64,000 nucleotides of DNA, taken from positions 124,001 to 188,000 of the forward strand of contig NZ_LSLK01000152.1 in NCBI RefSeq assembly GCF_002257705.1. Reading direction: 5' to 3'. Both the position numbers and the translations under genes were made by a program. The first letter of the stretch is position 1, and the number at the start of each line of letters is the position of its first letter. The DNA comes from Sporomusa silvacetica DSM 10669. Lineage in GTDB: Bacteria; Bacillota; Negativicutes; Sporomusales; Sporomusaceae. A model generated the notes under the pieces. The model was not told the origin of the DNA and did not search any database. It saw nothing but the letters and a program-made list of their open reading frames with translations. Positions 1 through 8,513 of the stretch are shown in pieces.

Positions 1-984
1 CTGAATACCCATACGAACAGTAACAGTCTTGCCTTCAACAATACCACCACTGACATTACCGGCAATCTCTACATTGCCTTCAGCCTTTACTGTAAAACCA
101 GTTTGTACTGAGCCTTTAACTATTACGCTACCGACAAATTCAATATTACCTGTTGATAAATCAACATCACCTTTTATTTCGATAAGAGGAATAACACTTA
201 TTTTCTTGTTCACAACAACAAGTTGGCCGTCTTGTCCCGCATATGCCTTCAATCCCTCGACAGCATAAACATTTTTACCTATTGGCAATACTACGTCTTT
301 GCCTGGCTTAGCCTGAACTTCATTCCCCAAAACGTCAATTCCCGCTGTCCCTTGTGTTGCGGGTATCTTTTCAGCTAACAACTCATCTTTGTGAACAACA
401 GTAAACATATTAAGGCTTTTAAAATCGACCCTGCCATCATCTAATTCTACAGGTCGCCCTTTGTTTTCTAAATCAAGGAAATATGTGATACCGGCATTAA
501 CTCCATTAACAGGTGGTAATCCTTTTGCGCAGACTACCGTGCTTCCCGGTCTGGTGCGTGCTGCTTCAATTGCCACGCCGTCAATTCCATAAACTATACC
601 AGATTGTTTAATCTTATCCATAATATCATCAATAGTAACCGGTCGACAGCCTTTCGGCATATCTACCTGTAGAGTGGTCTCCATTCTATCACGAGAGACC
701 AAAACCTGAATAACTGGTTCTGTTTCAGCTAGTTGCTCTGCCACTTTAATGGGCGTACCTAATGCCTCTTTTACTACACGAACAAGCAAAGCATTCTCTA
801 CTTTATCAATACCGCGTGTTGCCAAAAGTTCAGTAATTTGAGATACTTTTACAGGCTGTCCCTCACCTTGCGGAGAATACACAGCTAGATAAACACCATT
901 TTCATCTGTCGTAATAGTAAAATATCCATCAAGTGAACTTACAGTATCATCTGCCTGTTCTAAAAAACGTGTATCGTCACTCAT
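1..984 (-). CDS. fapA: FapA (DUF342) flagellar assembly protein, 3' end outside window
   Basis: The frame stays open for 328 codons from an ATG at 984 to the window edge, so the C-terminus is missing. A GGGAG motif lies just before the ATG. The protein is the FapA/DUF342 type: an N-terminal region of about 170 residues, then a beta-helix region with repeated short strands (e.g. IKGDVDLSTGNIEFVGSV). In the family this polymer-binding fold is linked to flagellar assembly and surface attachment; the exact role is not settled. It follows fliA by 42 bases on the same strand, as in many Clostridia and Negativicutes, so it is probably the distal part of the fla/che operon. Confident on family, less on function. 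Confidence 0.85.
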   Translation of the reverse strand, partial: MSDDTRFLEQADDTVSSLDGYFTITTDENGVYLAVYSPQGEGQPVKVSQITELLATRGIDKVENALLVRVVKEALGTPIKVAEQLAETEPVIQVLVSRDRMETTLQVDMPKGCRPVTIDDIMDKIKQSGIVYGIDGVAIEAARTRPGSTVVCAKGLPPVNGVNAGITYFLDLENKGRPVELDDGRVDFKSLNMFTVVHKDELLAEKIPATQGTAGIDVLGNEVQAKPGKDVVLPIGKNVYAVEGLKAYAGQDGQLVVVNKKISVIPLIEIKGDVDLSTGNIEFVGSVIVKGSVQTGFTVKAEGNVEIAGNVSGGIVEGKTVTVRMGIQ

Positions 985-1026
985 ACGCAATCTCCCATCA
1001 CTAGCACTAACGACTAGGTTTGATTA

Positions 1027-1788
1027 TTAAATAAAGCTTGATTTTAGTCTTGACAGAGCACCACGTAACCGGAAAATAGCTTTAGTATGAAGTTGCGATA
1101 TACGAGCTTCCGATAGTTTTAATATCAAGCTTATCTCTTTTAATGTCAGTCCTTCATAATAGTAGAGACTAACCACCAAACGCTCTTTTTCTGGCAACTT
1201 ATCAATACTTTTGGCTAGCATATCTTTTACTTCTTGTTCTTCAATATGTTGTGCAGGGTTCGGTGTATGCTGCGAAGCTGTCTCTGTTCTAGCAAATTCT
1301 TCAAGTGGAATAAGTGTGCTGGCATTTAGATGATTAATAAGCTTATAAAGTTCACTGAGTGGAATTTTCATTGCCATCGCAATTTCTTCATCTTTTACAG
1401 AACGTCCCAACGCATGTTCTAACTTGGCGACTGTTTGTTCATATTGTCGTGCTTTTTGTCTAATGGTAGCCGGAACCCAATCTTGAGCTCTAAGTGAGTC
1501 AAGAATAGCTCCCCTAATTCTTACAACTGCATAGGTTTCGAACTTAACTCCTCTATCAGCATCAAAGCGTTCAATTGATTCCATAAGACCAAAAAATCCA
1601 TTACTAATCAAATCATCTTTATCTACATGCTGAGGAAGACTAACTGCAACACGGCCTGCCACTAGTTTAACTAAAGGCAAGTAGTTCTCAATAATTTTCT
1701 CCCGAATCTCCGGACTCCTGTTATTACTATACTCCCGCCAAAGTTTGAGAGTGTTAGCAGCCTTCTCTTCAGCATTATTATCTGCCAT
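1027..1788 (-). CDS. fliA: RNA polymerase sigma factor FliA/SigD/WhiG family
   Basis: This 253-residue sigma-28 type factor directs late flagellar and chemotaxis genes such as flagellin and receptors. Region 2 is recognisable (about residues 20-110, DKDDLISNGFFGLMESIERF), and region 4 carries a helix-turn-helix near the C-terminus (GLTLKEISLILKLSEARISQ). The length is usual for the family. The ATG at 1788 is preceded by GGAGGGG at good spacing. It sits near the end of the fla/che operon, as sigD does in Bacillus subtilis, so it is made only when the operon is transcribed this far. An anti-sigma FlgM is not in the window. The FliA/WhiG assignment rests on motility context. Confidence 0.95.
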   Translation of the reverse strand: MADNNAEEKAANTLKLWREYSNNRSPEIREKIIENYLPLVKLVAGRVAVSLPQHVDKDDLISNGFFGLMESIERFDADRGVKFETYAVVRIRGAILDSLRAQDWVPATIRQKARQYEQTVAKLEHALGRSVKDEEIAMAMKIPLSELYKLINHLNASTLIPLEEFARTETASQHTPNPAQHIEEQEVKDMLAKSIDKLPEKERLVVSLYYYEGLTLKEISLILKLSEARISQLHTKAIFRLRGALSRLKSSFI

Positions 1789-1808
1789 TGACGCTTACCC
1801 CTCCATCG

Positions 1809-2132
1809 TCACTTTTGCGTTAGTGTTATATTCTCAAAATTCTTAGGATTAAGAGGTTCAAATTCTGCAGTCGGTAACTCTCCCCCCTGTTTGTCATCGC
1901 TATTTACAATAGTAACATCCACGTCCTTAGGTTCTAGTTCGTCCAGGGTTTCTTGAAAATAGCGCTCAGCCAATTGACCACAAACATATCCAATAATTGC
2001 AAAAAGAACTAACGATACTAATGTTCGGTATACCATAGCAGTTAGTGTAATATTATTATGTGAACCTACCAATAATGTTAAGCCACTGGCGATAAGTGCC
2101 ACATATAAACTAATCCGCAACTTTAGTGCCAT
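1809..2132 (-). CDS. Small two-TM membrane protein between cheD and fliA (YlxL/SwrB position)
   Basis: A 107-residue protein with two hydrophobic segments near the N-terminus (about residues 5-23 and 33-53) and an acidic, soluble C-terminal half. The open frame can be extended five codons upstream to a TTG at 2147, but those codons encode the GGAGGAAGG ribosome binding site itself, so the ATG at 2132 is the real start. It occupies the place of ylxL/swrB in the Bacillus fla/che operon (next to sigD), but I see no sequence similarity that proves orthology. Function unknown; a role in motility is inferred from position only. Confidence 0.75.
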   Translation of the reverse strand: MALKLRISLYVALIASGLTLLVGSHNNITLTAMVYRTLVSLVLFAIIGYVCGQLAERYFQETLDELEPKDVDVTIVNSDDKQGGELPTAEFEPLNPKNFENITLTQK

Positions 2133-2147
2133 AGTTCCTTCCTCCAA

Positions 2148-2633
2148 TTATAATTCTTTTTCACCTTTATCAATAGTTTTGACGCGAAAAATGCCAGTGT
2201 CCAATTTTAACTCAACTGTACGTCCATAATTACCACCGGTATCTTCAGCTAGTAAGCGTATCTCCAGCTTCTTTAGTACTAAACGCACAGCTTCTGCATT
2301 ACGCTCACCTACCCGCATAATATCAGTAGCATTAGTAAATGTAAACATTTGTGCTCCGCCGGCAATCTTCGCAGTAATACGTGATTTGTTTGCACCTAAT
2401 TTTATTATATCATTAAGCATGGCTGGTAAAGCCGTATCCGCAAATTTTGCTATATTCTCTGCTGAGCGGGCTTGCGTACTGTCAGGCAACATTATATGGG
2501 CTAATCCACCTACCTTAGCAACCAAATCAAAAAGCGCGATACCAACACAAGATCCTAGTCCATAACTAATTAAGCTAGCGGGATTACGCCCAACCTTGTA
2601 ATCAGCCATTCCGACTTTTATTAGTTCAGCCAT
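2148..2633 (-). CDS. cheD: Chemoreceptor glutamine deamidase CheD
   Basis: CheD deamidates glutamines in chemoreceptors and is also the partner that stimulates CheC phosphatase. The 161-residue protein has the family's catalytic segment around Cys29 (SYGLGSCVGIALFD) and His46 (GGLAHIMLPDS). Its ATG at 2633 overlaps the cheC stop codon by one base (TAATG), so the two are translationally coupled, matching the known CheC-CheD complex. The downstream membrane-protein gene starts 15 bases after the cheD stop. Length and motif agree with the family; confident. Confidence 0.95.
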   Translation of the reverse strand: MAELIKVGMADYKVGRNPASLISYGLGSCVGIALFDLVAKVGGLAHIMLPDSTQARSAENIAKFADTALPAMLNDIIKLGANKSRITAKIAGGAQMFTFTNATDIMRVGERNAEAVRLVLKKLEIRLLAEDTGGNYGRTVELKLDTGIFRVKTIDKGEKEL

Positions 2634-3253
2634 TATTCTGTCACCCCGATTGCCGCCAAAATTGTACTCAGAGAACCGGGATCAGGAATAAGGAAAAAAT
2701 GACCCTTAACGCCATCATTATCAGTAGTAAATTCAGTTTCGATTACCAATGCATGATCGCCCATTTGACCTAGCTGACTCAAAATAACGCTTAATATAGC
2801 ACCAGCCATATCAACGGCTAAAGCCGGAATAGATGGTAATAATGTCAGCTTAGTAAAGTGAGAAAGCGCATTCAAATATGCACCCGCCAAAATATTACCA
2901 ATCTCCATCAGCGCTGATTCATCCATAGAATTAAGGCGTTGAGTTTCACCTTGGCTGCGCCCCATTAGCATATCAACCAAATAAAAGGCACTGTCACGAG
3001 GAAGCAAAAATAAGATACTCCCAGGTGCCAGGCCAAAAACTCTGAGATAAACACCCGCAACCATAGCATCTGGGCCACCTACCACCTCAGGTACTTCACC
3101 AAGGGGGAGAATAGCCACTTCTGGTACTGTCATGTCAATTTTGTTGTTTATGATTTGAGATAGCGCAGTTGCTGCATTGCCAGCACCAACATTACCTATT
3201 TCCCTCAATGCATCTAACTGCAATGATGATAGTTTTAATATATCCTCAGACAA
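2633..3253 (-). CDS. cheC: CheY-P phosphatase CheC
   Basis: CheC removes phosphate from CheY-P during adaptation, stimulated by CheD. The 206-residue protein shows both pseudo-symmetric active-site motifs: one at residues 14-26 (DALREIGNVGAGN, with E18 and N21) and one near residue 115 (ESALMEIGNILAG). Two sites are typical of CheC rather than CheX. The start is a TTG at 3253 with GGGGTGG seven bases upstream. It lies between cheW and cheD as in Bacillus. FliY in this operon has the same fold, giving two related phosphatases. Confidence 0.95.
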   Translation of the reverse strand: MSEDILKLSSLQLDALREIGNVGAGNAATALSQIINNKIDMTVPEVAILPLGEVPEVVGGPDAMVAGVYLRVFGLAPGSILFLLPRDSAFYLVDMLMGRSQGETQRLNSMDESALMEIGNILAGAYLNALSHFTKLTLLPSIPALAVDMAGAILSVILSQLGQMGDHALVIETEFTTDNDGVKGHFFLIPDPGSLSTILAAIGVTE

Positions 3254-3287
3254 GTTTTGCCACCCCTTTGATATCTACACCTAACGA

Positions 3288-3752
3288 TTAACTAGCTTTA
3301 ACTTCTTGACCCACACCAATAATTGCATCCGTATTAAGTAATATTAAAAGTCGATTGTCTAATTTACCTACACCACTTAAATAGTCTCCAGCAATACCAC
3401 CCACCACCGCTTGCGGTGGTTCAATATTACTTTGATCAATTGTCGTTACTTCAGACACAGCATCGACAATCATGCCAACAACTATATCTTCAACTTTTAT
3501 AATAATAATTCGCGTATCTTCCGTATACTCTTCTGGAGGTAAATTAAGTCTTTTCTTCAAATCAATAACAGGCAAAATACTACCGCGTAAATTCATTACA
3601 CCTTTAATATAATCAGGTGAATGGGGAACCCGGGTAATCTCCGTTATTCGTTTGATCTCTTGCACTTGCAGAATACTGACACCATACTCCTCACGCCCTA
3701 ATTTAAATACCACTAACTGAATATCATTACCAGAATATGTTAGTTCAGACAC
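3288..3752 (-). CDS. cheW: Chemotaxis coupling protein CheW
   Basis: A 154-residue single CheW-domain protein linking chemoreceptors to the kinase CheA. Typical family segments are visible: the N-terminal VVFKLGREEYGVSILQVQEI strand region, VPHSPDYIKGVMNLRGSILP in the middle, and a C-terminal LLILLNTDAII. The start is GTG at 3752, preceded by GGGAGGG at good spacing. It lies 18 bases downstream of cheA in the chemotaxis block. Confidence 0.96.
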   Translation of the reverse strand: MSELTYSGNDIQLVVFKLGREEYGVSILQVQEIKRITEITRVPHSPDYIKGVMNLRGSILPVIDLKKRLNLPPEEYTEDTRIIIIKVEDIVVGMIVDAVSEVTTIDQSNIEPPQAVVGGIAGDYLSGVGKLDNRLLILLNTDAIIGVGQEVKAS

Positions 3753-3770
3753 TCTTCTTCCCTCCCTTTT

Positions 3771-5831
3771 TTACTGTTTTAGCGCCCCAACATCTAAGAT
3801 AAGTGCTACTTGACCATTACCTAAAATAGTAGCACCGGCAATAACCTTAATTCCAGCTAATAATTTCCCCATAGATTTAATTACTATTTCTTGCTGCCCA
3901 ATGAGCGTATCAACAATGATCCCGGCACGCTCTTCCCCAATATGAACGATTACTACAAATAATTCTTCCTGACTATGCTGGCAAGTATTAGCAACATTAA
4001 GCACATTTGCCAATCGAACTATTGGAATGATTTGGCCCCTAAGTAAGATAACCTCTTGATTTTGAATAGTTTTTATATCCTGGGGTGTAATATTAATGGT
4101 ACTATCAATGGAGCCAAGCGGAATAGCATAAATTTCTTCACATACTTTCACTAATAATGCCTGAATAATAGCCAATGTTAGTGGCAGTCGAATCTTGAAT
4201 TTACTACCCATATTAATTTTGGTCTCAACATCTACCATGCCGCCTAATGATTCAATTTTAGTCTTAACAGCATCCATACCTACGCCACGTCCCGAAACAT
4301 CTGTTACTGTTTCAGCAGTCGAGAAACCGGGCAAAAACACAAGTCGAACAGCTTCAGCTGCTTCAAGCTTATCCGCTTCAGCTTGCGTAATCATCCCCCG
4401 CTCCACAGCCTTTTGTTTTATAACATCGGCATTAATGCCTTTCCCATCATCTTCAACCATAATAATAACATTGTTACCTTCATGACGGGCAATCAAGCGA
4501 ACTTCACCAACAGGATTCTTGCCTTTGGCTTGCCGTTCAGCCGGATGTTCGACACCGTGATCAATAGAGTTTCTCAAAAGATGAACTAAAGGATCGCCAA
4601 TTTCATCAATTACAGTACGGTCAAGTTCTGTTTCCTCCCCCTGAATAATAAGGTTAATTTCTTTATTTAATTCGCGTGACAAGTCTCTAACCATTCGTGG
4701 AAAACGATTAAATACCTGACCAACAGGAACCATCCGAACTTTCATGACTACTGACTGTAAATCTGTCGTTACCCGATCCATTTGCTCAATCGTTTCGACA
4801 AGATCAGTAAGCTTGTGTGTTAATCCTATTTGTTCCAGCCGGGTCTTGTTAATAACTAATTCCCCAACAAGGTTAAGCAAACTATCCAATTTATCAATAT
4901 CAACTCTTACTGATTGACCACTTTTAAGCTTTTTATCATTATGTTGTTCATTAGCGGCCGGTTTTTCCGGTTTGTCACCAGAGACCCTTTTATCCCGTTT
5001 GCTGACAGTTGGGTTATCTGCTTGAGCAGCTGCGATTGCGGCTGATTTTTCGGTAGTTTCCGGAAGTATCACTGGAATAACATCTACTTTTTCAACCTCT
5101 GAAATATTGAGAACAGCTGTTTCAATATTCTCCGCAGTAACACTTGTCAAAACACTAACTTGGAAAGAATAGTCGAAGTTTTCTTTTTCCAATTCTTCAA
5201 CAGTTGGAACACTCTTAATAACCTCACCAAGTTCTTCTAATGCGTTCATTACCATATATGCCCTAGCAGATTTAAGGAGACATCCTGTCCGCAAATTAAT
5301 ATGAACTTCATAACACTCAAGGCCTTGCTTTCTTGCAGCTTTAACAACATTGAGCTCCGTTTCATCAAGATTGACGGCTTGAACTGAAATAGATTCCGCT
5401 TCTGGCGTCACTGCAACCTGCACAGAGTGTTGCTCAGATACCGAACACGGCTCACCTTTAGCAATTGCTGAGAGTTTTGAAATGAGCGGTTTGATCTCAA
5501 TAGGCGTATCAGAATTCGATGATACATTTTCGACTAGTTGCTCCAAGGTATCAACACATTTAAATAAAATATCAGTAATATCATCATTTGCCTGCAGTGT
5601 CCCTTTACGAAGCAAATCAAGAACATTTTCCATCTCATGTGTAAGCTCCGCAATAGTAGTAAATCCCATAGTAGCAGACATACCTTTAATGGTATGAGCA
5701 CTTCTAAATATTTCATCAAGTACATTCAGATTGCCAGGATCATTTTCAAGATCAAGCAAACAACTATTTAAAGCTTGAAGGTGCTCACGCGATTCTTCTA
5801 AAAACATTCCCATATACTGATTGATATCCAT
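3771..5831 (-). CDS. cheA: Chemotaxis histidine kinase CheA
   Basis: A 686-residue kinase with the standard order: Hpt domain with phosphorylated His46 (FRSAHTIKGMSATMGF), a variable regulator-binding part with charged linkers (about 130-310), the dimerisation helices (VRVDIDKLDSLLNLVGELV), the ATPase domain with N-box HLLRNSIDHGVEHP and glycine boxes VEDDGKGIN and GRGVGMDAVK, and a C-terminal CheW-like domain (about 550-685). It phosphorylates CheY (15287-15649) and CheB (the upstream gene). ATG at 5831 with GGGGGTG upstream. Nothing looks degraded. Confidence 0.97.
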   Translation of the reverse strand: MDINQYMGMFLEESREHLQALNSCLLDLENDPGNLNVLDEIFRSAHTIKGMSATMGFTTIAELTHEMENVLDLLRKGTLQANDDITDILFKCVDTLEQLVENVSSNSDTPIEIKPLISKLSAIAKGEPCSVSEQHSVQVAVTPEAESISVQAVNLDETELNVVKAARKQGLECYEVHINLRTGCLLKSARAYMVMNALEELGEVIKSVPTVEELEKENFDYSFQVSVLTSVTAENIETAVLNISEVEKVDVIPVILPETTEKSAAIAAAQADNPTVSKRDKRVSGDKPEKPAANEQHNDKKLKSGQSVRVDIDKLDSLLNLVGELVINKTRLEQIGLTHKLTDLVETIEQMDRVTTDLQSVVMKVRMVPVGQVFNRFPRMVRDLSRELNKEINLIIQGEETELDRTVIDEIGDPLVHLLRNSIDHGVEHPAERQAKGKNPVGEVRLIARHEGNNVIIMVEDDGKGINADVIKQKAVERGMITQAEADKLEAAEAVRLVFLPGFSTAETVTDVSGRGVGMDAVKTKIESLGGMVDVETKINMGSKFKIRLPLTLAIIQALLVKVCEEIYAIPLGSIDSTINITPQDIKTIQNQEVILLRGQIIPIVRLANVLNVANTCQHSQEELFVVIVHIGEERAGIIVDTLIGQQEIVIKSMGKLLAGIKVIAGATILGNGQVALILDVGALKQ

Positions 5832-5861
5832 TCATCTACACCCCCGTATCACGATTTATGT

Positions 5862-6914
5862 TTATTGTTTAGCTAAAGCTCTAAGTATTTCAGCGGTTAT
5901 ACCAGTAATGGGCGCTACTCTATCAACTACACCTGCTTCAATAGCTGATTTAGGCATTCCAAATACAACTGCCGTTGATTGATCTTCAGCAATTGTCTGG
6001 CCATTTTGACGTTTAATCGCTTGGATACCTTTTGTACCATCATGGCCCATACCGGTTAAAATAACCCCTATTGCCTTACTGCCAAAAATACGGGCTACTG
6101 ATTCTAGTAAAGGATCTACTGCAGGTCTATGTCCACCAATGGGAGGGTTTTGGCTAAGTTTAACAACTACCTTACCACCTTCTTTTTCAAGCAGCATATG
6201 ATAATCTCCTGGTGCAATCAACACAAGTCCTGGGCGCACTACATCATTATGTTCGGCTTCCTTCACTGTTACAGAAGATAATGAGTTCAACCGTTCCGCT
6301 AGTGATTTAGTAAATCCTGGCGGCATATGCTGGACTATAACAATTCCACAGGGAATATTGCCGGGAATTTTAGTTATAACTTCTTGCAAAGCCCGCGGTC
6401 CACCGGTCGAAGTACCAATAGCAATTATTCGTTCTTCTGTTTGTACACCGGGTGGCGAATACACCTGTTTCGTCATCGGCGGCATACGGCTGGTAGTTTG
6501 CGTTTTTGTAAGCTGCGCGACATTAGCTCTAACTGCAGCCCGACATTTAGCAAGTATTTCAGCTCGTACATCCGCGATATTAGAGATAGGCCCTGCCGTT
6601 TTAGCAACAAAATCAACAGCCCCTAATTCAAGCGCCCGCAAAGTAGCAATAGCGCCTGCCTTCGTCAAGCTACTAATCATAACTACCGGTGTAGGGCACT
6701 CTGACATAATTACTTCCAATGCCTTAATACCATCCACAATCGGCATCTCAACATCAAGAGTAATTAAGTCAGGCTTCAGGCGTTTAGCTTTATCAACTGC
6801 ATCTTTACCATTGCGTGCAGTCTCAATAACACAAAAATCAGCTTCATTAGAAAATAAATCACCTAAAAGCTTACGCATGAACACAGAATCATCAACCACC
6901 AGTACTTTTATCAT
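5862..6914 (-). CDS. cheB: Chemotaxis methylesterase/deamidase CheB
   Basis: A 350-residue response-regulator methylesterase that removes methyl groups from chemoreceptors. The receiver domain has D8/D9 and phosphorylatable Asp54 (LITLDVEMPIVDG). The C-terminal esterase domain carries the catalytic serine in IGTSTGGPRALQ, the histidine in VQHMPPGFT and the aspartate in ILTGMGHDGT. A matching cheR is not in the window. It lies between ycgR and cheA, with an ATG at 6914 preceded by GGTGGTGA. Confidence 0.96.
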   Translation of the reverse strand: MIKVLVVDDSVFMRKLLGDLFSNEADFCVIETARNGKDAVDKAKRLKPDLITLDVEMPIVDGIKALEVIMSECPTPVVMISSLTKAGAIATLRALELGAVDFVAKTAGPISNIADVRAEILAKCRAAVRANVAQLTKTQTTSRMPPMTKQVYSPPGVQTEERIIAIGTSTGGPRALQEVITKIPGNIPCGIVIVQHMPPGFTKSLAERLNSLSSVTVKEAEHNDVVRPGLVLIAPGDYHMLLEKEGGKVVVKLSQNPPIGGHRPAVDPLLESVARIFGSKAIGVILTGMGHDGTKGIQAIKRQNGQTIAEDQSTAVVFGMPKSAIEAGVVDRVAPITGITAEILRALAKQ

Positions 6915-6938
6915 AAAATCACCACCAATACATTTAAG

Positions 6939-7604
6939 TTACTCCCACCCTTTGCGGCGCTGTTCAAGCTGTTTTTTAAAAATAAACTTAATAATATTAC
7001 CACGGTCTTTTTCGGCAATTTCAAGAAATCGTATCCCCACCCAGAATACCGCAAGCTCATACTGTGGCTGAAACACCCTGACCACTTCACTTTTTAAAGT
7101 AAGAGAACCAATCTGTGGATAATGAATTGTCACCATTAATTTAGTTCCAATAGGCCATTTGTGACCGGTAACAATTTGCACACCACCACCACTAATATCT
7201 TTTGTTGAAGCGTTAATTATTGTATCATCAAGCATTTCATCAGCGTTAATCGCTCTAATTTGAACAAGTATAGCTACATCAATTCTGACAAAAGCCCTTT
7301 GTTGAATTTTTTTTATATTATAAGGCAGGGCAATCGTCCATACAGGCAACGGATTAATCTGTCTGTTCAGCAGAGAGCTGGTAAATTCAAAAGCCGCGTG
7401 GTTAATCACTGTCCGTCCGAAGAATATATCACCTTGTTGCAGCATGACCGGAACGCCCTTACTCATTGGCATCGCTATCACCATATTCTCAGCTGTTATA
7501 TCCTCAATCCGGCTGCGATATTGCTCTGCAAGACCACTTCGTTCAGGAACAATTACTTTAATGCGTTGATTAAGTTTAAAAATATCTTTTGACTCAATAC
7601 TAAT
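6939..7604 (-). CDS. ycgR: YcgR-type PilZ c-di-GMP flagellar brake, apparent ATT start
   Basis: YcgR-type proteins bind c-di-GMP through PilZ and slow the flagellar motor. The PilZ motif is present: R103-x3-R107 (QQRAFVRID) and D136-x-S138-x-G (KDISGGG), counting from the start proposed here. The first ATG in frame (7484) would delete about 40 residues of the N-terminal PilZN domain. The sequence upstream continues in frame without stop and codes IESKDIFKLNQRIKVIVPE, a typical PilZN beginning. No ATG, GTG or TTG is available there, but an ATT at 7604 sits seven bases after a strong GGGGAGG. I therefore annotate 221 residues starting at ATT. It is inserted between flhG and cheB. Confidence 0.8.
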   Translation of the reverse strand: MSIESKDIFKLNQRIKVIVPERSGLAEQYRSRIEDITAENMVIAMPMSKGVPVMLQQGDIFFGRTVINHAAFEFTSSLLNRQINPLPVWTIALPYNIKKIQQRAFVRIDVAILVQIRAINADEMLDDTIINASTKDISGGGVQIVTGHKWPIGTKLMVTIHYPQIGSLTLKSEVVRVFQPQYELAVFWVGIRFLEIAEKDRGNIIKFIFKKQLEQRRKGWE

Positions 7605-7627
7605 AACGACACCTCCCCTTTTGAGGA

Positions 7628-8512
7628 CTACTTCATATATTCTAAAAACTTATAAAAAAATCCTTTCATTCCGCGGGGCTTCTGCTGTACATTTTCACCA
7701 TGAAGTATTCGTTTGGCGATATCTTCAATACAACGGGACGATATCGCTTCTGGAAAAGATATCAAAAGTGGTATTTGGCTTTTAACAGCCTTTACCATAT
7801 TACGATCTTCATAAACATATCCAAGATGGTCAATGGCCACATCGAGAAATCGCTGAGAGACTCGCATCAATTTATCAACAACCATTTGGCCTTCATCACG
7901 ATCTACAATACGGTTAATCACCAGTTTAAGTGGTGCCGTCCCCTTTTGCCCAGCATAGGCTTTCACCATAGCATAGGCATCAGTAATTGCGGTGGGCTCT
8001 GGTGTCGTAATAATAATAACTTCATCAGCAGCCACAACAAAATTTAAAACATTGCGGCTGATTCCGGCTCCTGTATCAATTAAAATAAAGTCAGCCCAAT
8101 TATCAAATAAAGATATTTGGCCTATTATATGGTTTAAATGGGCATCGCTTAAATTTGCCAGATGATAAATTCCAGAACCGCCGGCCAAAAACTTAATGCC
8201 GCGCGGACCTTCTGTAACAATATCAGTAATCTTTAAACCGTCTTCCAATAAATTAAGAATAGTATAAGAGGCTGAACAACCCAATACAACTTCAACATTA
8301 GCCATCCCTAAGTCAGCATCAATTATCAATACCTTTTTGTTAAGTGCGGCTAAAGCAAGCGCGAGGTTTACGGCAAAATTAGTTTTTCCTACACCGCCTT
8401 TACCACTGGTAACTGTGATTACCCGGCTTTTAGCACTTTGCTTAATAATCGGACTTGTCGGTTTTGAAGAATGTAGTGTCATTTGACGCAATTTCTCAGC
8501 TTGATCACTCAT
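7628..8512 (-). CDS. flhG: FlhG (YlxH) MinD-like ATPase controlling flagellar number
   Basis: A 294-residue MinD/ParA-type ATPase that acts with FlhF to set flagellar placement and number. The deviant Walker A motif TSGKGGVGKTNFAVN lies at about residues 35-49, followed by LIIDADLGMANVEVVLG. The C-terminal end (GFFYKFLEYMK) resembles a membrane-targeting amphipathic helix. The N-terminus (SDQAEKLRQM) is the short conserved segment that in the family contacts FlhF. It starts one base after the flhF stop, with the ribosome site inside flhF's end. Confidence 0.94.
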   Translation of the reverse strand: MSDQAEKLRQMTLHSSKPTSPIIKQSAKSRVITVTSGKGGVGKTNFAVNLALALAALNKKVLIIDADLGMANVEVVLGCSASYTILNLLEDGLKITDIVTEGPRGIKFLAGGSGIYHLANLSDAHLNHIIGQISLFDNWADFILIDTGAGISRNVLNFVVAADEVIIITTPEPTAITDAYAMVKAYAGQKGTAPLKLVINRIVDRDEGQMVVDKLMRVSQRFLDVAIDHLGYVYEDRNMVKAVKSQIPLLISFPEAISSRCIEDIAKRILHGENVQQKPRGMKGFFYKFLEYMK

Positions 8513-8513
8513 T

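Noticed and set aside
6358..7071. 237-codon plus-strand frame opposite cheB and ycgR.
   Set aside because: Antisense shadow of well-conserved genes; low-complexity Ser/Thr product and no supporting signals.
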